From Reyranella sp. (GTDB lineage Bacteria > Pseudomonadota > Alphaproteobacteria > Reyranellales > Reyranellaceae): DNA of 64,000 nucleotides. How positions within the stretch are numbered: position 1 is the first letter of the stretch; every line of letters begins with the position of its first letter. Of the stretch, positions 36,880 through 47,904 are shown piece after piece. The notes below the pieces were generated by a model that was not told where the DNA came from, did not search any database, and saw only the letters and a program-made list of their open reading frames with translations. The DNA is taken from contig NZ_JAUSBN010000005.1 in the NCBI RefSeq assembly GCF_030651995.1, positions 124,001 through 188,000 on the forward strand. The letters are read 5' to 3'. The position numbers were made by a program, and so were the translations under genes.

Positions 36880-37812
36880 TTATCGCTTTGTCGTTTGAAG
36901 CTTTCGCCATTGCATGTAGACGACGCCACTCAGGGCGACGAGCCCACCGGCGATCTGGTAGGCGTTGGGGATGAAGCCATAGGTCATTGACCACAATACG
37001 GCGAAAAACGGCACGAGATTGACCCAGAGCGACGCAATTGCAACCCCCAGCCTGCTGGCGCCGACGTTCCAGAGATAGGCGCCCATGCCGCTGGCGAAGA
37101 CCGCCACGAGCAGGAGCTGGCTCCACACCCAGCCGTCGGTCACCGCGAACGGCGAGCTGGCCCAGCCGAAGCCGACCAGTACCAGGCTCAGGACCGCCAT
37201 CCAGCCGAGGGCGGAAAACGACGCGACATAGGCCCGATGGAGCTGGCTCGCCCGGTCGAACCACGCCTGCGCCTTCAGACTGTAGACCGTCCAGAGCGCG
37301 TTGGAGAGCAGCACGATGATCTCGCCGCCGCCCAGCGTCAGCGCGCCGCGGCCGAACAGGCTGCCGGCCGCCAGAATGGCTCCGCCTGTCAGGGTGAGTG
37401 CGAGGGCAACGCCGAATCCCGGGTCGAAGCGCATGCCCGTCGCCAGCCGCACCGTCACCGCGGCCACCAGCGGTCCCGCCACCTGCACCGCGGCCGCCGA
37501 GATCGGATTGCTGAACTGGATGCCCAGGGTGAAGATCGTGAAGAAGCCGCTCATCATCAGGCCGATCAGCAGGAAGCGCTTGAGGCCGATCTCGATCCGC
37601 AGCTTTCCGACACCCTCCACCAGGACCAGCAACAACCCCAGTGTCGCCACCGCCGCCAGGGTCCGTATGGCCAGCATCGGGACGATGTCGAAGTGCTGGA
37701 GCATCACCTTGGAGACGGGCACGTTGGCGCCCCAACTGAGGCCAACGAACACCATCGCGGCGAAGGCGCCCAGCATGTGGCGGCGATCTCGTGCGCCCGG
37801 AGATGTGCTCAT
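36880..37812 (-). CDS. EamA/DMT family transporter (second of pair)
   Basis: The 310-residue protein has ten hydrophobic segments in two EamA repeats (MVFVGLSWGANVPVSK opening repeat 1; LSNALWTVYSLKAQAWF opening repeat 2). DMT proteins export metabolites such as amino acids or nucleotide-linked compounds. Its ATG overlaps the stop of the preceding EamA gene (ATGA), and the ketoisomerase gene follows by 13 bases. The two may form a heterodimer; cargo unknown. Confidence 0.9.
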   Translation of the reverse strand: MSTSPGARDRRHMLGAFAAMVFVGLSWGANVPVSKVMLQHFDIVPMLAIRTLAAVATLGLLLVLVEGVGKLRIEIGLKRFLLIGLMMSGFFTIFTLGIQFSNPISAAAVQVAGPLVAAVTVRLATGMRFDPGFGVALALTLTGGAILAAGSLFGRGALTLGGGEIIVLLSNALWTVYSLKAQAWFDRASQLHRAYVASFSALGWMAVLSLVLVGFGWASSPFAVTDGWVWSQLLLVAVFASGMGAYLWNVGASRLGVAIASLWVNLVPFFAVLWSMTYGFIPNAYQIAGGLVALSGVVYMQWRKLQTTKR

Positions 37813-38729
37813 CGCCGGGCCGCGCGGGTCTGGCGGATCTGCAGTTGGGCGATGCCCGCCAGGACGATGAAGCCGCCGACGACCTGCAGCCAGCTCGGCT
37901 CGCGCCCCATCAGGGCCGCAAGGCCGATCGCGAAGACCGGCGCCGAGTTCGCGAACAGGGAGGCGACGGGCACGCCGACCAGGGACACGCCGGTGTTCCA
38001 CAGCAGGACGGCCACCGCGACGCCCAGGACGCCGATCCAGGCGACCATGCCCCACTCGATCGGTGTCGGCGGCCGCGTCGGCCAGGCGATGCCGCCCAGC
38101 GCCCAGACCACGGCGCAGACAATGCCCAGCAGCACGCTGGCCACCGTCGAGGTGATGGCCGACAGGGCGATCTGGCCGCGGTCCGACAGCCATTGCTGGG
38201 CACGGATCGAGTACCAGCTCCAGCACAGCTGGGCGATCACCAGCAGTGCTTCGCCGCCTTCCAGGCCGAACGAGCCCGCCGCACGGCCCGGCGTGCCAAG
38301 CACGACGACGATGCCGCCGGCGACGACCAGCACGAGCGTGATCCCGAAGCCCGGAGGCGTGGTGGAACCGAGCATCCCGCGCGCCAGCAACGTCGCCCAG
38401 ATCGGACCGCACATCAGCACGATCGCGGCGGTCGCGGGATGGGCGTGCGCCACGCCGAACGTGTAGAGCACCGAGAAGGCCGTCATGGCGGTCCCGAGTT
38501 TCAGCAGCCGGCCCCCGTCGAGCGGTCGCGGCGCCGCCGCCGGCTTTCGGCTCAGCAGCACGGCCAGCCAGAGGACGGGCAGACCCAGGATGTAGCGCGA
38601 CCAGGACAGCAGCCAGTTGTCGTAGTGCTCGGCCAGCGCCGCGAGCACCGGGATCATCGATCCCCAGATCATGGCGGCGAGCAGCAGCACCAGGGAGGCA
38701 CGCCGCAGCGCGCCGACGGACGGAGACAT
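37809..38729 (-). CDS. EamA/DMT family transporter (first of pair)
   Basis: The 306-residue protein has ten hydrophobic segments and two EamA repeats (LLLAAMIWGSMIPVLAAL opening; LVIAQLCWSWYSIRAQQWL in the second half). It is related to but clearly different from the next EamA gene, with which it overlaps by four bases. It follows folB by 12 bases. The pair could export the product made by the neighbouring enzymes, which is inference. Confidence 0.9.
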   Translation of the reverse strand: MSPSVGALRRASLVLLLAAMIWGSMIPVLAALAEHYDNWLLSWSRYILGLPVLWLAVLLSRKPAAAPRPLDGGRLLKLGTAMTAFSVLYTFGVAHAHPATAAIVLMCGPIWATLLARGMLGSTTPPGFGITLVLVVAGGIVVVLGTPGRAAGSFGLEGGEALLVIAQLCWSWYSIRAQQWLSDRGQIALSAITSTVASVLLGIVCAVVWALGGIAWPTRPPTPIEWGMVAWIGVLGVAVAVLLWNTGVSLVGVPVASLFANSAPVFAIGLAALMGREPSWLQVVGGFIVLAGIAQLQIRQTRAARR

Positions 38730-38741
38730 CAGGCGTGCCGC

Positions 38742-39116
38742 TCAGCCCGTGGCGCGACGGCGGACCGCCTGATAGCCGACGCGGCAGTCCTTGTAGACGT
38801 CGGGCTTCTCGGTCGAGACGCGCGCCTCGACGACCTGCGGCTGCGCCAGGCAAAGATCGAGGATGGCCTCGACCAGCGTTTCCTGAAGATTGAAGTGCTT
38901 GCTGCCGGCGAGATCCACGATGCCGTCGTGGACGATGTCGTAGTTGAGGACGTTGGTGATGCTGTCGCCGTGCGCGCGGTCGGGGTCCACCAGCAGCAGC
39001 TCGACGTTGATGACCACCGCCTGCGGCTTGGCCAGTTCGAAGTCATAGATGCCGATCGACACCGGGAGCCGCATGTCGCGGATGAAGATGCGGCGCTCGG
39101 AGGTGACCATGGTCAT
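38742..39116 (-). CDS. folB: Dihydroneopterin aldolase (FolB family)
   Basis: The 124-residue protein has the FolB pattern: IFIRDMRLPVSIGIYDFEL, VLNYDIVHDGIVDLA, and FNLQETLVEAILDLCL with the conserved Glu in the QETLVE helix. FolB cleaves dihydroneopterin to the folate precursor; FolX relatives epimerise it instead. It is coupled to the upstream pteridine-reductase-like SDR through an ATGA overlap. No other folate gene (folP, folK, folE) is in the window. Confidence 0.88.
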   Translation of the reverse strand: MTMVTSERRIFIRDMRLPVSIGIYDFELAKPQAVVINVELLLVDPDRAHGDSITNVLNYDIVHDGIVDLAGSKHFNLQETLVEAILDLCLAQPQVVEARVSTEKPDVYKDCRVGYQAVRRRATG

Positions 39117-39874
39117 TTCTTCTTCTTCAGGTCGAAGGCGATGTCGCGCGGCCGGCCGATCAGGTGTTCGCCGCTGTCGACGACGAGCGTGTCGCCGGTA
39201 TAGCTCGGCGTCGCCACGATGAAGCGCAGCGCACGGACCAGATCGTCGGCCGTCACGCCCACTCCGAGCGGATTGGCGGGATGCTGCTCGGCGAAGCGCG
39301 CATCCGTCTGGCTGCCGCTGCGCAGGGTCAGCCCGGGCGCGATGCCCGCCACCCGCAGTCGCGGCGCGAAGGATTGCGCCAGCAGGGTCGTCAGGCCCTG
39401 CAGGCCGATCTTGGAGAGCGTGTAGGTGAGAAAGTCGGGATTGAGGTTGTAGAGCTTCTGGTCGAGCACGTTCACGACCAGGCCAGTCTCGTCCGCGGGC
39501 AGCTGCCGCGCCAGCGCCTGCGCCAGCAGCAGCGGCGCCCGCAGGTTGATCGCCATGTGCTGGTCGAAGTCGGCGGCCGTCGCCGTCGGCGCCCGATCGA
39601 GCTTGAACAGCGAGGCGCTGTTGACCAGGCAGGTGAGCCGCACGCCGCGCGCCCGGCACTTGCCCACCAGCGCCTCGGCCTGCCGGGCCGAGGCGAGATC
39701 GGCGCGCACGGTCATTGCCTTGCCACCGGCCTTGCGGATCGTCGCGACGGTTTCCTTCGCCCCGGCCGCCGAGTCCTTGTAGTGCACGAAGACGAAAAAC
39801 CCGTCGGCCGCCAGCGCGAGCGCCAAGGCACGGCCGATCCGTATGCCCGCCCCCGTGACCAACGCGCCTTTCAT
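39113..39874 (-). CDS. SDR of the pteridine reductase/FolM type
   Basis: The 253-residue SDR begins KGALVTGAGIRIGRALA. The glycine motif is TGxxxRxG rather than TGxxxGxG, the mark of pteridine reductases (PTR1, FolM). NSASLF and YTLSK (catalytic Tyr and Lys) follow. FolM reduces dihydromonapterin and dihydrofolate. Overlap with folB supports a pterin substrate. First gene of a compact six-gene run, divergent from an oxidase gene with 54 bases between. Confidence 0.85.
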   Translation of the reverse strand: MKGALVTGAGIRIGRALALALAADGFFVFVHYKDSAAGAKETVATIRKAGGKAMTVRADLASARQAEALVGKCRARGVRLTCLVNSASLFKLDRAPTATAADFDQHMAINLRAPLLLAQALARQLPADETGLVVNVLDQKLYNLNPDFLTYTLSKIGLQGLTTLLAQSFAPRLRVAGIAPGLTLRSGSQTDARFAEQHPANPLGVGVTADDLVRALRFIVATPSYTGDTLVVDSGEHLIGRPRDIAFDLKKKK

Positions 39875-39928
39875 GATGCGACACCCGCCCTTGGTGACTG
39901 AAAGAGGCGGCGGTTCTAGCATGCGACC

Positions 39929-41046
39929 ATGAATTCGTCCCCGTTCGAAACCGTCGACTGCGTTGTCATTGGCGCAGGTGTTGTCGGCCTTGCCGTCGCC
40001 CGTGCCCTGGCCCTTGCCGGCCGCGAGGTCATCGTCGTGGAGGCGGCCGACGCCATCGGCACCGAAACCAGCTCGCGCAACTCCGAGGTCATCCACGCCG
40101 GCATCTATTACCCCAAGGGCAGCCTGATGGCGCGCTCCTGCGTTGCCGGCCGGCGCATGCTCTATGCCTATTGCCAGGACCACGGCGTGCCGCATCTCAA
40201 CTGCGGCAAGCTGATCGTGGCGACCAACGCGGCCGAGAGCGAGAAGCTCGCCGAGATCAAGGGACGTGCGGAAGCCAACGGCGTCGAGGGCATGCGCTTC
40301 CTGAGCGCCGCCGAGGCGATGGCGATGGAGCCGAACCTGCACTGCACGGCCGCCCTGTTCTCGCCCAGCACCGGCATCGTCGACAGCCATTCCTACATGC
40401 TGGCGCTGCAGGGCGACGCCGAGGCGCACGGCGCGATGTTCGCCTTCAACAGTCCGGTGAAAGGCGGCCGCGTCGTCGAGGGCGGCGTCGAGATCGAGGT
40501 CGGCGGAACCGAGCCGATGAACCTGCGTTGCCGGCTGCTGATCAATGCGGCCGGACTGCATGCGCCGACGCTTGCGAAAAAAATCGTCGGGATGCCATCC
40601 GAGCATATTCCGACCGCGTACTACGCCAAAGGAAACTACTTCACCTTGACCGGCCGTTCTCCCTTCTCCCGCCTCATCTACCCCGTCCCGGTGCCGGGCG
40701 GGCTGGGCGTGCACATCACCGTGGACATGGGCGGCCAGGCGAAGTTCGGGCCCGATGTCGAGTGGATCGACGGCATCGAGTACACGGTCGATCCGCATCG
40801 CGCCGACAAGTTCTATGCTGCCGTGCGCAAGTACTGGCCGGGCATCAAGGACGGTTCGCTGCAGCCCGGCTATGCCGGCATCCGGCCGAAGATCGTGCCG
40901 CAGGGCGCGCCGGCGCAGGATTTCACCATCACGGGGCCTGCCGACCATGGCGTACCCGGCCTCATCAACCTGTTCGGCATCGAATCGCCCGGCCTCACCG
41001 CCTCTCTGGCGCTGGCCGAGCAGGTGCGCGACCTCGCCGGTTCTGC

Positions 41047-41050
<4 letters not shown>
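39929..41050 (+). CDS. FAD-dependent oxidoreductase, L-2-hydroxyglutarate oxidase-like
   Basis: The 373-residue flavoprotein has GAGVVG at residues 15-20, [31 protein letters not shown] in the pattern of L-2-hydroxyglutarate dehydrogenases, the segment [13 protein letters not shown], and [11 protein letters not shown] near the end. It should oxidise an alpha-hydroxy acid, passing electrons to O2 or quinone. Its stop overlaps the ATG of a lipoprotein hydrolase by ATGA, so the two are coupled. Confidence 0.88.
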
Positions 41051-43339
<2,289 letters not shown>

Positions 43340-43369
43340 GATCCTGCTTCTATGCCTGAACTCGCCCCC

Positions 43370-44119
43370 TCAGACGAGATTGATGCGGCAGCCGCAGACC
43401 TCGACCTGACCGACTCCATGCCGGCGGCCCCGCTTCTCGGCCGCGGCCAGGACGCGCTCGCGATCCACGACCTTCACGTCGTAGGCCGACACGCCCGGCC
43501 CGCGTCCGTCGACGTTCGGGACGAAGCGGATCTGCGAACCGTCGAGCCGGATGATGTTGTCGACGGCCGGCCGGTCGAGGATGCGCGACCAGGAGGCGGC
43601 GGCGCCGTCGGGATCGTCGTGCTGGATCTCGACGCCCGCCAGGCCGTTTGTGACGTCGGAGCGCGCGTGCTTCACCCAGTCCTTTTCGGCCGGTGGCCAC
43701 CACAAAGCGGGATCGACGCCGGGCGGCGCAAAGGTCGTGTCGATCGACAGCAGCACGCCGTTCGTGTCCGAGGGATGGAAGTGGGTGTACTGGTACTCAG
43801 GCAGGTCCTTCTCGGCAACGGCACGCACGCCCAGCGCGGTGACACGCTGGCGCTCGGCCACCGCATCGGGCACCTGCAGGATCACCATGTAGCCGCCATC
43901 GCCCTTGCGGCGCTCGATGTAGCGGCCGGCCGACGTGCCGTCCTTGAACGGCGAGACGATCTCGAGGAAATCGTTGCCGGTCGGGCAGACGACGTTGGCC
44001 AGGCCCCACTTGGCGACGCCGGGATCGCGATAGGCGACCTCGATGCCGAGAATGTCGCACAGCTCCTCGGTGGAACTCTCCAGGTCCTTGCAGACGAAGA
44101 CGCATTGCCTCAGTCTCAT
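43370..44119 (-). CDS. VOC (glyoxalase/bleomycin resistance) family protein
   Basis: The 249-residue protein has two vicinal-oxygen-chelate modules: RLRQCVFVCKDLESSTEELC with DFLEIVSPFKDGTSAGRYI, then GVEIQHDDPDGAAASWSRIL. VOC enzymes are metal-dependent dioxygenases, lyases or isomerases. It is divergent from the LivM-like permease with a short gap. Function not determinable. Confidence 0.85.
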   Translation of the reverse strand: MRLRQCVFVCKDLESSTEELCDILGIEVAYRDPGVAKWGLANVVCPTGNDFLEIVSPFKDGTSAGRYIERRKGDGGYMVILQVPDAVAERQRVTALGVRAVAEKDLPEYQYTHFHPSDTNGVLLSIDTTFAPPGVDPALWWPPAEKDWVKHARSDVTNGLAGVEIQHDDPDGAAASWSRILDRPAVDNIIRLDGSQIRFVPNVDGRGPGVSAYDVKVVDRERVLAAAEKRGRRHGVGQVEVCGCRINLV

Positions 44120-44162
44120 CGCTTCGCTCCCCTTCCTTAGTTGTGTGGTCTATCGTAACGCC

Positions 44163-45101
44163 ATGCGGACCGTATGGACCATGGGCTTCGTGGCGGCGGC
44201 CGCCCTCTCGTTCTGCTTCCCGGATTTCGTCGTCTTCCGCTTCACCCAGGCGGCGATCTGGTCGATCGCGCTGTTGGGCCTGGTGATCCTGTGTGGCATC
44301 AGCGGCCAGTTCTCGCTGGCCCAGGCCGCCCTGTTCGGCCTCGGCGGCTATGGCGCGGCGATGCTGGCGGCACATACGCCGCTCACCCCCTATGCCGGTC
44401 TGGCCCTCGCCCCGCTCCTGGGCTTCGCCGCCGGCTATGGCATCGGCCGGGTCGCCGGTTCCCATACGCTCTGGACGCAGGCCCTCGTCACCTACGCCGT
44501 CGTCATCGCCTTCCCGCAACTGCTGCGCTGGCGGCTCATCGAGAACTGGACCGGCGGCGTCCAGGGACTCTACCTCGACTTCCCGACGCCGCCCACCGGC
44601 CTGCTCAGCAACGATCGCTGGGCCTTCCTGATGGCGCTCGCGATCCTGGGCGCCGGCATCTGGCTGGCGCACAATCTGATCCACAGTCGCTCAGGCCGCG
44701 CGTTGAAGGCCGCGCGCGATCAGGATTTCGCGGCGACCGCCCAGGGCGTCCGGGTCCCGCAGGTGCGCGCCGCGGCCTCCGGGATTGCCGGAGCCTATCT
44801 CGCCGTCGCCGGCTGCCTGTCGGCCTGGCAGTTCGGATTCGTGGGACCGGGCAGCTACAATTTCGCGCTCTCGGTCCAGATGCTGTTCGGCCTGGTGATC
44901 GGCGGCATGCATTCGGCCGGCGGCGCGATCCTGGGCGGGCTGTTCCTGCAGTTCTTCCCCGACGTGACGGCGGGGCTGGGCAAGGGCTACTCCGCCCTGC
45001 TTTACGGCGTGCTGCTGATCGCCGCCATGGTCGCTATGCCCGACGGCGTGGCGGGCGCGCTGGCCCGCCTCGCCGCCCGACTGAAGCTCAGGCGCCCTTG
45101 A
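44163..45101 (+). CDS. Branched-chain amino-acid-type ABC permease (LivM-like), orphan
   Basis: The 312-residue membrane protein has about eight to nine helices and the LivM signature LCGISGQFSLAQAALFGLGGYGAAMLA, plus GRALKAARDQDFAATAQGV and GPGSYNFALSVQMLFGLVIGGMHSAGGAILGGL. LivM-type permeases form the inner-membrane channel with a LivH partner. No LivH, LivF, LivG or binding protein is nearby. Its end overlaps the convergent enoyl-CoA hydratase gene by 14 bases. Confidence 0.88.
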   Translation: MRTVWTMGFVAAAALSFCFPDFVVFRFTQAAIWSIALLGLVILCGISGQFSLAQAALFGLGGYGAAMLAAHTPLTPYAGLALAPLLGFAAGYGIGRVAGSHTLWTQALVTYAVVIAFPQLLRWRLIENWTGGVQGLYLDFPTPPTGLLSNDRWAFLMALAILGAGIWLAHNLIHSRSGRALKAARDQDFAATAQGVRVPQVRAAASGIAGAYLAVAGCLSAWQFGFVGPGSYNFALSVQMLFGLVIGGMHSAGGAILGGLFLQFFPDVTAGLGKGYSALLYGVLLIAAMVAMPDGVAGALARLAARLKLRRP

Positions 45102-45879
45102 AGTTGGGGGCGCGCTTCTCGACGAAGGCGCGCGCAGCTTCCTTGTGATCTTCCGTCTCGCCGGTGCGGATCATGCGCGCGGCCTCGCTGTCGAGCGCCT
45201 CGGAGAGGGTGCCCTCCTCCGCCACCTTCATGTTCTTCTTGGCGTGCCACCAGGCGACGCGCGGGCCAGCGGCCAGCTTCTTGGCGAAGGCCATCGTCTC
45301 GGCGTCGAGGTTGGCATCGTCGACGATGCGGGTCGCGAGGCCGAGCTTCTCGATCTGCTCGGCGTTCAGGATCTCGGCGGTGAAATAGAGCTCGCGCGCC
45401 TTGGAGGTGCCGACCAGCTTGTGCAGGAAGTAGTGCGAGCCGAAGTCGCCAGAGAAGCCCACCTTGGCGAAGGCGGTCGTCATGCGCGCGCTCTTGCCCG
45501 CGAAGCGCATGTCAGCGGCGAGAGCCAGCGACAGGCCGGCGCCGGCGGCGACACCGTTCACCATGGCGATCGTCGGCTTACCCATCTCGTGCAGCAGCTC
45601 GGAGACCTTCATGCGCTCGCGAATCTCGTGGACCTTGTCTTCGTAGGTCTTGTCCTGGTCGCGACCCGCCGCCATCGACTTCACGTCACCACCAGCGCAG
45701 AAGGCCTTGTCGCCGGCGCCGCGCACCACGACGCAGCCGATGGCGCGGGTCCCCGCCGCTTCCTCGAGCGAGTCGGAGAGGGCCTGCATCATGTCGCGGC
45801 TCAGCGCATTCATGGCATCGGGACGGTTGAGCACGATCTTCATGACGCCGTCTTCGACGGTCTTGATCAGGTGAGACAT
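45088..45879 (-). CDS. Enoyl-CoA hydratase/isomerase family protein (1)
   Basis: The 263-residue crotonase-fold protein has FCAGGDVKSM and NGVAAGAGLSLALAADMR (oxyanion hole). Instead of the usual PExGG loop it carries FSGDFGSHYFL, so the catalytic glutamate may be replaced by Asp; isomerase or hydrolase activity is possible. GGAGGAAG precedes the ATG. It is divergent from a second crotonase gene. Confidence 0.9.
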   Translation of the reverse strand: MSHLIKTVEDGVMKIVLNRPDAMNALSRDMMQALSDSLEEAAGTRAIGCVVVRGAGDKAFCAGGDVKSMAAGRDQDKTYEDKVHEIRERMKVSELLHEMGKPTIAMVNGVAAGAGLSLALAADMRFAGKSARMTTAFAKVGFSGDFGSHYFLHKLVGTSKARELYFTAEILNAEQIEKLGLATRIVDDANLDAETMAFAKKLAAGPRVAWWHAKKNMKVAEEGTLSEALDSEAARMIRTGETEDHKEAARAFVEKRAPNFKGA

Positions 45880-45996
45880 CGACTTCCTCCGGGATTGCGG
45901 TTGGCGGGTGTTGCGGCGAATGTTTCCCAAACCTTGAAGCCACGCAACGACATTCCGTCTTGCTGGGCGGAACCGACCGGGGAGGGAATTCTGGCC

Positions 45997-46836
45997 ATGA
46001 ACTACGAGACCTTGCTGACGGAAGTGAACGGCGGCGTGATGACCGTGACGCTGAACCGGCCCGACAAGCTCAACGCCTTCTCGACCACGATGAGCCGCGA
46101 ACTCATCGACTTCTTCCAGCGCGTGAACACGATGGACGAGGTGCGCGCCATCGTCGTCACCGGCGCCGGCCGCGCCTTCTGCGCCGGGGCCGACATCTCG
46201 GGCGGAACGGCCGCCTTCCAGGTCTGGAACGACGGCAACAAGCCCGAGAAGCGGGAGGCCAGCGATTCGATCACGCTCGCGATCTTCAATTGCCTGAAGC
46301 CGATCGTCGCGGCGATCAACGGCGCCGCCGTCGGCGTCGGCATCACCATGTGTCTGCCGATGGACATCCGGATGATGTCGAGCACCGCCCGCATCGGCTT
46401 CGTCTTCAACAAGCGCGGCATGGCGATGGAGGCTGGAAGCTGCTGGTTCCTGCCGCGCCTTGTGGGCATGCAGCAGGCGCAGGAATGGGTCATGACCGCC
46501 GACCTGTTCGGCGCGGACGAGGCGCTGAAGGGTGGCCTGGTGAGGTCCGTCCATGCGCCGGAGGAGCTGCTGCCGGCGGCGCAGGCGCTGGCCGCGAAGT
46601 TCGCCGCCTCGACTTCCTCCGCGGTGGCGGCGGCGGTCAACCGCCGGCTGATGTGGAGCATGTGGGGCGCGCAGGATCCGCTCGATGCGGTGACGCTCGA
46701 CCTGCAATGCGTCGGCCATCTTGCGGCCGGTGCCGATGCGCAGGAGGGCATCAAGTCGTTCTTCGAGAAGCGCGCCCCGAACTTCCCGCTCAAGCCCTCG
46801 AAGGACATGCCGCCCTTCGGACCGTGGGTCAGGTAG
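45997..46836 (+). CDS. Enoyl-CoA hydratase/isomerase family protein (2)
   Basis: The 279-residue crotonase has TGAGRAFCAGADISGG, NGAAVGVGITMCLPMDIR and a MEAGSCWFLPRL loop with the expected catalytic Glu. C-terminal KSFFEKRAPNFPLKP resembles 3-hydroxyacyl or enoyl-CoA hydratases. GGAGGG at about 45981-45986 supports the ATG. It is one of three crotonase genes in the window. Confidence 0.9.
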   Translation: MNYETLLTEVNGGVMTVTLNRPDKLNAFSTTMSRELIDFFQRVNTMDEVRAIVVTGAGRAFCAGADISGGTAAFQVWNDGNKPEKREASDSITLAIFNCLKPIVAAINGAAVGVGITMCLPMDIRMMSSTARIGFVFNKRGMAMEAGSCWFLPRLVGMQQAQEWVMTADLFGADEALKGGLVRSVHAPEELLPAAQALAAKFAASTSSAVAAAVNRRLMWSMWGAQDPLDAVTLDLQCVGHLAAGADAQEGIKSFFEKRAPNFPLKPSKDMPPFGPWVR

Positions 46837-46872
46837 CACCAGGTCGACCGATGCTTCGCCCCGGCGTGCTGC

Positions 46873-47295
46873 CTAGAGCCGGAGCACGTACATGGCGAAG
46901 CTCTCGGCCGGTTCGCTCCTGGGTTCGTAGAGGGCCCGCGCGGCGTCGTTGTCCGGCTCGGTACCAACCCAGCCTTCCCGGCAGCCCAACTCCCGGCCAA
47001 GTACGAGCATGGCGTCGAGCAGACGACGGGCAATGCCCTGCCGTTGGAACGCCGGAGCCACGCCCACTTCGTCGATGTACAGTTCGGTCGGGCGTCCATC
47101 CGGATGATAGTGCACCACGGCGGCGATCTGACCGACGATCTGCCCCTCCGCGATCGCCACGATGAGATGGTGTCCTGGCGTGGTGAGATAGCGGGAGAGC
47201 TGGCTGCGCTCCACCGGATGGTCGAACACGTCGGGCGCAACGCGGTCGAACAGCGCCTCGTCACCTGGCAGGACGTATCGAATTCCTACGGTCAT
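46873..47295 (-). CDS. GNAT family N-acetyltransferase
   Basis: The 140-residue GNAT has the acetyl-CoA loop APAFQRQGIARRLL and a C-terminal segment EPDNDAARALYE. Its ATG overlaps the stop of the TetR regulator upstream by four bases, so the two are co-translated. Substrate is unknown; it may modify the compound sensed by the regulator, which is speculation. Confidence 0.87.
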   Translation of the reverse strand: MTVGIRYVLPGDEALFDRVAPDVFDHPVERSQLSRYLTTPGHHLIVAIAEGQIVGQIAAVVHYHPDGRPTELYIDEVGVAPAFQRQGIARRLLDAMLVLGRELGCREGWVGTEPDNDAARALYEPRSEPAESFAMYVLRL

Positions 47296-47846
47296 GGTGC
47301 CTCCGTAGCCGATATTCGAAGCGCTGCCACCAGGGCGCGGGCGATCGCGGCCGGTGACTTCTTCCCAGCGCGATACCAGGTCGGTGTCCAGTTCAAAGCC
47401 CCGAGAAGCTGAAGACGCCAGATCGTCCGATCGATGCCGGACGCGAGCGGCAGGGCGCCCACCAGTTCGACGAAGCGCCGTTCGTAACCGTCGCGCATCG
47501 TGACCAGCCGGCGGCGCAGCTTGGGATCGAGGCGGCCGAGATCGGCCGTCATGACCGCCGCGTGGGCACGGTCGGCCAGCAGCGATTCCAGATGCGCCAC
47601 GCAGGCGGCTTCCAGGCGGCTCCAGGGCGCCTGCAGTCCCGCCAGGGCGCGATCGACCGCGCCGCCGATTTCCGCCACCCCCTGCTCGTAGACCGCCGCG
47701 ATCAGGTCGTTCTTCGAGGGAAAGTGATAGTACATCGAACCCGCGAGCATCCCCGCCTCGCCCGCGATGTCGCGCATCGAGGTGGCGTCGAAGCCACCGC
47801 GGGCAAACAGGCGTGCAGAGACGGCCATCAGGGTCTCACGGGACAT
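47292..47846 (-). CDS. TetR family transcriptional regulator
   Basis: The 184-residue protein has the TetR helix-turn-helix (FARGGFDATSMRDIAGEAGML then SMYYHFPSKNDLI). The ATG at 47846 is preferred to a TTG at 47861, because the latter would lie inside the palindromic operator. It is divergent from the P450 gene, coupled to the GNAT gene downstream, and very likely represses the P450-thiolase-reductase cluster and itself. Confidence 0.92.
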   Translation of the reverse strand: MSRETLMAVSARLFARGGFDATSMRDIAGEAGMLAGSMYYHFPSKNDLIAAVYEQGVAEIGGAVDRALAGLQAPWSRLEAACVAHLESLLADRAHAAVMTADLGRLDPKLRRRLVTMRDGYERRFVELVGALPLASGIDRTIWRLQLLGALNWTPTWYRAGKKSPAAIARALVAALRISATEAP

Positions 47847-47860
47847 TTGTTCTTCTACCA

Positions 47861-47878
47861 ACCAAACACTTGTTTGGT
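47861..47878. promoter_or_regulatory. Palindromic operator between tetR and P450 genes
   Basis: ACCAAACA-CT-TGTTTGGT is a perfect palindrome with a two-base centre, lying in the short gap between divergent genes 47846 and 47905. It is the expected site for the TetR regulator, about 26 bases before the P450 GTG. Confidence 0.8.
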
Positions 47879-47904
47879 AAACCGCACAGCGCTAGCCTCG
47901 CCGG

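Noticed and set aside
36880..38853. A double-length EamA fusion protein
   Set aside because: The upstream part is an out-of-phase reading of the first EamA gene; the two genes are separate and overlap by ATGA.
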